34,635 nucleotides of DNA from Actinomadura latina NBRC 106108 (lineage in GTDB: Bacteria > Actinomycetota > Actinomycetes > Streptosporangiales > Streptosporangiaceae): NCBI RefSeq assembly GCF_001552195.1, contig NZ_BCQS01000029.1, positions 1 to 34,635 on the forward strand. Direction: 5' to 3'. The notes under the pieces are model-generated. The model made no database searches. It saw nothing but the letters and a program-made list of their open reading frames with translations, and had not been told where the DNA came from. The first letter of the stretch is position 1. Each line of letters starts with the position of its first letter. This document shows positions 32,478-34,635 of this stretch, piece by piece. A program made the position numbers and the translations under genes.

Positions 32478-32695
32478 GTCCCGGCTCCCGTCGATAGGGG
32501 CGGCTCCAACAACCGGTCGGGGCCGGAATGCGTTCGGCTGATAATCGCGTCTCGGTGGCCGCGCCGATGCAGATGTGTGGGTTGGCACCGACGCGACCAT
32601 GATCCCGACCTCTGTCGAGCGGTCCAATGGTGGCGCACGGCAGGTTGCAGGACCGTTGCGCCCCCCGATCGGGCCGCGGCCCCGGTGCGGGGCCC

Positions 32696-32701
32696 TATCC
32701 T
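32696..32701 (+). promoter_or_regulatory. -10 element of a leaderless TPR gene
   Basis: TATCCT ends 7 nt before the ATG at 32709, with no Shine-Dalgarno placed to serve that start. The same arrangement as at 20096, so the mRNA is likely leaderless. Confidence 0.55.
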
Positions 32702-32708
32702 CAGGTCC

Positions 32709-33209
32709 ATGATCACCCAGGATTGGGAACGGCGGATCGCCGAGCTGTGGGACACGTTCGACGACCTCGCGCCCGCGGACTTCCTCGCAAGGATCGAGGC
32801 GCTCACCGGCGAACTGCCGCCCGGGGACGCGGTCGCCGAGTACGAGCTGGCGTCGGCGCACGACTCGATCGGCAACGAGGCGGAGGCCGCCGTCCACTAC
32901 CGGCGGGCGTTCGAGGCCGGGCTGGACGGCACGCGTAGGCGGGAGGCGACCATCCAGTACGCCAGCACCCTGCGCAACCTCGGCCGGGCCGAGAAGAGCA
33001 TCGCCCTGCTGACCGCCGAGCGCGACGCCTGCTCCGACGCCCTCGACGACGCCGTGACCGCGTTCCTGGCGCTCGCGCTCACCGACCTCGGCCGGGACAG
33101 GGAGGCGGCGGCGCTCGCCCTCGGCGCGCTCTCCCGCCACCTCCCCCAGTACAACCGCTCCCTGGCCAACTACGCGAAGGCCCTGATGGACGACGCGCCC
33201 GCCGGCTAA
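32709..33209 (+). CDS. Tetratricopeptide-repeat-like protein
   Basis: 166 aa, all-helical. The ATG at 32709 is preferred over the longer frame because of the leaderless promoter and because the conserved part begins there (WERRIAELWDTFDDLAP). Repeat-like segments: AEYELASAHDSIGNEAEAAVHYRRAFEAGL, then STLRNLGRAEKSIALL, then ALALTDLGRDREAAALALGAL, each with the TPR pattern of small and large residues. Common in actinomycetes, role unknown; presumably a protein-protein adaptor in the cytoplasm. Confidence 0.8.
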   Translation: MITQDWERRIAELWDTFDDLAPADFLARIEALTGELPPGDAVAEYELASAHDSIGNEAEAAVHYRRAFEAGLDGTRRREATIQYASTLRNLGRAEKSIALLTAERDACSDALDDAVTAFLALALTDLGRDREAAALALGALSRHLPQYNRSLANYAKALMDDAPAG

Positions 33210-33230
33210 CGTCCCGGCCCCCCGACGCCG

Positions 33231-33246
33231 CCGCGCGTTCGCGCGG
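33231..33246 (+). terminator. Small GC hairpin after the TPR gene
   Basis: CCGCGCG-TT-CGCGCGG (33231-33246), with a 7-bp stem (in practice a 6-bp stem with a tetraloop), 21 nt after the TPR stop. No U-run. Confidence 0.4.
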
Positions 33247-33357
33247 ACGTCCCGGCAGGCCGGTGCCGTCGACCGAGCAGGGTCATCCGCGTACCCAGGT
33301 ACCGCGCACCTCGCGACTCGCGCCGATGGAGAGCCCTTGAGCAGGGCGCAGCGCGCC

Positions 33358-33588
33358 TCAGGTCACGATGCGGTTCCAGGGCCCAGCGGGCCGAAGCTCA
33401 GCCGCGTCCACGGAGCGCGAGGCCAACGTGGAATCCACCAGGTGAGCGTCAAGCGGTCGAAGGGGCCGCCCCTCCACTGGCCCTCCCAGGTTCGTTACGG
33501 CCAGGACGACGGTGACCGGCCGGTCGGCGGCGACAGCGACGCCGACGCGCCCAACAAAGTCCGGCTTTGATCCACTCCGCTCCCCCAT
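33358..33588 (-). CDS. Possible 76-aa hypothetical protein
   Basis: An open frame with fairly high third-position GC and a strand-like centre (DRPVTVVLAVTNLGG) that recalls a beta-sandwich. It lies in an otherwise empty 420-nt stretch (33210-33632). No Shine-Dalgarno, no family recognised, and it could be a relic or a chance frame. Nothing else is visible in this stretch except the hairpin at its left end. Confidence 0.2.
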   Translation of the reverse strand: MGERSGSKPDFVGRVGVAVAADRPVTVVLAVTNLGGPVEGRPLRPLDAHLVDSTLASRSVDAAELRPAGPWNRIVT

Positions 33589-33632
33589 CGCCGACTAAAG
33601 GACTCATGCTGAGCTGCTGTTCGTCGGGCAGG

Positions 33633-34076
33633 TCAGTCTCCGGAGATTCCCCAGAATGCGATCCGTACTGGCTCTCCCCACCGGTCATAGAGCACAGTGC
33701 AGCGTCCTTGATCGCGCCGATCGGGTTCCAGCGCGGGGCGGGAGGCGGCATGAGCGCGTTCGAAGTTCTCTGGAGTCGGGTGGTCTGTGCCGAAGACGGC
33801 ACGGACCTCCGTGGGCGACAGCAGGCGCATGGCCAGGAGCTCGTCCTCGCCTCCAGGGCCGATCAGCCGCCCGTCGAGTTCGAGGATGCCGCCAACCGAG
33901 GAGTGGGTTTCGTCTATCAGGACCCGGAACTCGTCAATGGTGCTCGGCTGCGGCCAGTCCGCCGGCCATCCCGAACCGGTCACGGTGTCGTGGAACTCCC
34001 GCTGACGCAGCGCGGACAGAGCAGCCGCGATGTCGGGTTCGAAGGAGACGATGTACATCCATGAATCAGCGCCCAT
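33633..34076 (-). CDS. Conserved actinomycete protein of unknown function
   Basis: 147 aa from the ATG at 34076 (GGGAGCTC upstream). Segments MYIVSFEPDIAAALSALRQREF near the start, STIDEFRVLIDETHSSVGGI in the middle, and AVFGTDHPTPENFERAH with IAFWGISGD at the end resemble a family of unnamed actinomycete proteins. No signal peptide or membrane segment. Lies just downstream of an rRNA operon on the same strand, behind its terminator. Confidence 0.7.
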   Translation of the reverse strand: MGADSWMYIVSFEPDIAAALSALRQREFHDTVTGSGWPADWPQPSTIDEFRVLIDETHSSVGGILELDGRLIGPGGEDELLAMRLLSPTEVRAVFGTDHPTPENFERAHAASRPALEPDRRDQGRCTVLYDRWGEPVRIAFWGISGD

Positions 34077-34197
34077 GAGCTCCCGCCGCTTCCACGGCGG
34101 ACGACCAGCCGTTCCCACAGGCGTCCCCCGCGCCGCCAAAGCCACAGTGACCAGGTGACACGGCCACGGGCCGGTGGCACACCGCCCCGTGAAATGA

Positions 34198-34230
34198 GGA
34201 AGGGCCCCGCCGTGTCGGCGGGGCCCTTCC
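34198..34230 (-). terminator. rRNA operon terminator
   Basis: A perfect 15-bp stem with a TGT/ACA 3-nt loop, GGAAGGGCCCCGCCG (34198-34212) and its complement (34216-34230), 10 nt beyond the 5S 3' end. Very stable and well placed to end the rRNA transcript. Confidence 0.9.
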
Positions 34231-34240
34231 TGCAATATGA

Positions 34241-34358
34241 GTCCGGCGGTGTCCTACTCTCCCACACAGTCTCCCATGCAGTACCATCGGCGCTGAAGGG
34301 CTTAACTTCCGGGTTCGGGATGGGACCGGGTGTTTCCCCTTCGCCAAAACCACCGAAC
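34241..34358 (-). rRNA. rrf: 5S ribosomal RNA
   Basis: 118 nt on the minus strand. The 5' end GTTCGGTGGT pairs with the 3' end ACCGCCGGAC to give helix I. Internal conserved pieces are CACCCGGTCCCATCCCGAAC and GAAGTTAAGCCC with GGGAGAGTAGGAC near the 3' end. It follows the 23S gene after about 150 nt and precedes the operon terminator. Ends are placed by base pairing, so +/-2 nt. Confidence 0.95.
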
Positions 34359-34511
34359 GCCTCAACGCACCACCCCCTGCTGCGGGGTGGGCAAGTCGAC
34401 GTCCGAGCGACCAGGCTCGGTATCCAATTTGTATGCACTACGGGTGCCCAGGTTGTTTTCTGGGAACCACACAGGGACGCGAACAACTCACAGCGATTCG
34501 GATTGAACGTA
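34359..34511 (-). other. 23S-5S spacer
   Basis: About 153 nt without tRNA. It contains a CACCCC/GGGGTG hairpin (34371-34389) close to the 5S start, a possible processing signal. Confidence 0.6.
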
Positions 34512-34635
34512 TTGTGTGTTCAAGCCACTCGGCCTATTAGTACCGGTCGACTCCACACGTTACCGCGCTTCCATCTCCGGCCTATCAACCCGGTCGTCTA
34601 CCGGGGGCCTTACACCCACAAAGGGGTGGGAGAAA
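34512..34635 (-). rRNA. rrl: 23S ribosomal RNA, 3' end (partial)
   Basis: The minus strand reads GACCGGTACTAATAGGCCGA shortly before its 3' end, the conserved end of 23S rRNA. The rest of the gene continues past the right edge. The 3' terminus is set near 34512 by the point where conservation ends and is uncertain by a few nucleotides. Confidence 0.92.

Noticed and set aside
34359..34511. Possible tRNA in the 23S-5S spacer
   Set aside because: No cloverleaf or TTCGANNC-type T-loop with matching acceptor was found.
1..34635. CRISPR array or prophage
   Set aside because: No series of regularly spaced repeats, integrase or phage structural genes is present.

Overview
The window is very GC-rich DNA with strong G/C third-position bias and short gene gaps. 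Its families are typical of filamentous actinomycetes: a PadR-controlled ABC-2 exporter, DUF5302, DUF2795, a CYP157-like P450, MSMEG_1061-type PPOX flavoprotein, DUF397 and NADPH:F420-reductase-like proteins. I infer Streptosporangiales, perhaps Actinomadura or a relative; I could not run a species assignment. Several genes look leaderless, with a TANNNT -10 element 6-8 nt before the start codon.

Layout. 1-4328 (minus): oligopeptide/dipeptide ABC importer (binding lipoprotein, two permeases, ATPase cut by the window edge), divergent from an M20 metallopeptidase (4591-5892). 5954-8538 (minus): ABC-2 exporter permease and ATPase behind a PadR regulator with a clear tandem palindromic operator. 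8640-11338 (plus): coiled-coil protein, MBL-fold hydrolase, PPOX flavoprotein. 11400-13646: DUF5302, a P450 without a recognisable ExxR motif, and DUF2795. 13702-18943 (minus): FAD monooxygenase and Aquifex-type aconitase one nucleotide apart, then an acyl-CoA ligase. 19087-20596: two conserved proteins of unknown role.

20593-24328 is the most unusual part. A murA-like gene (Asp where most bacteria have the fosfomycin-target Cys) is separated from its apparent leaderless promoter by a complete group II intron of about 2.0 kb with an RT/maturase. Directly upstream lie truncated pieces of an RsbW-like ATPase and a DUF397 protein pointing away from each other, as if an ATPase/XRE/DUF397 locus had collapsed by deletion.

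24469-34635: secreted polyhydroxyalkanoate depolymerase; a methyltransferase fused to the C-terminal half of a VOC/glyoxalase protein; a YunG-like protein; a LysR regulator divergent from three NAD(P)-dependent oxidoreductases; a secreted lipase; a leaderless TPR protein; a conserved hypothetical; and the distal end of an rRNA operon (5S complete, 23S 3' end), transcribed leftward.

No tRNA, CRISPR array or prophage was seen. The only intact mobile element is the group II intron.
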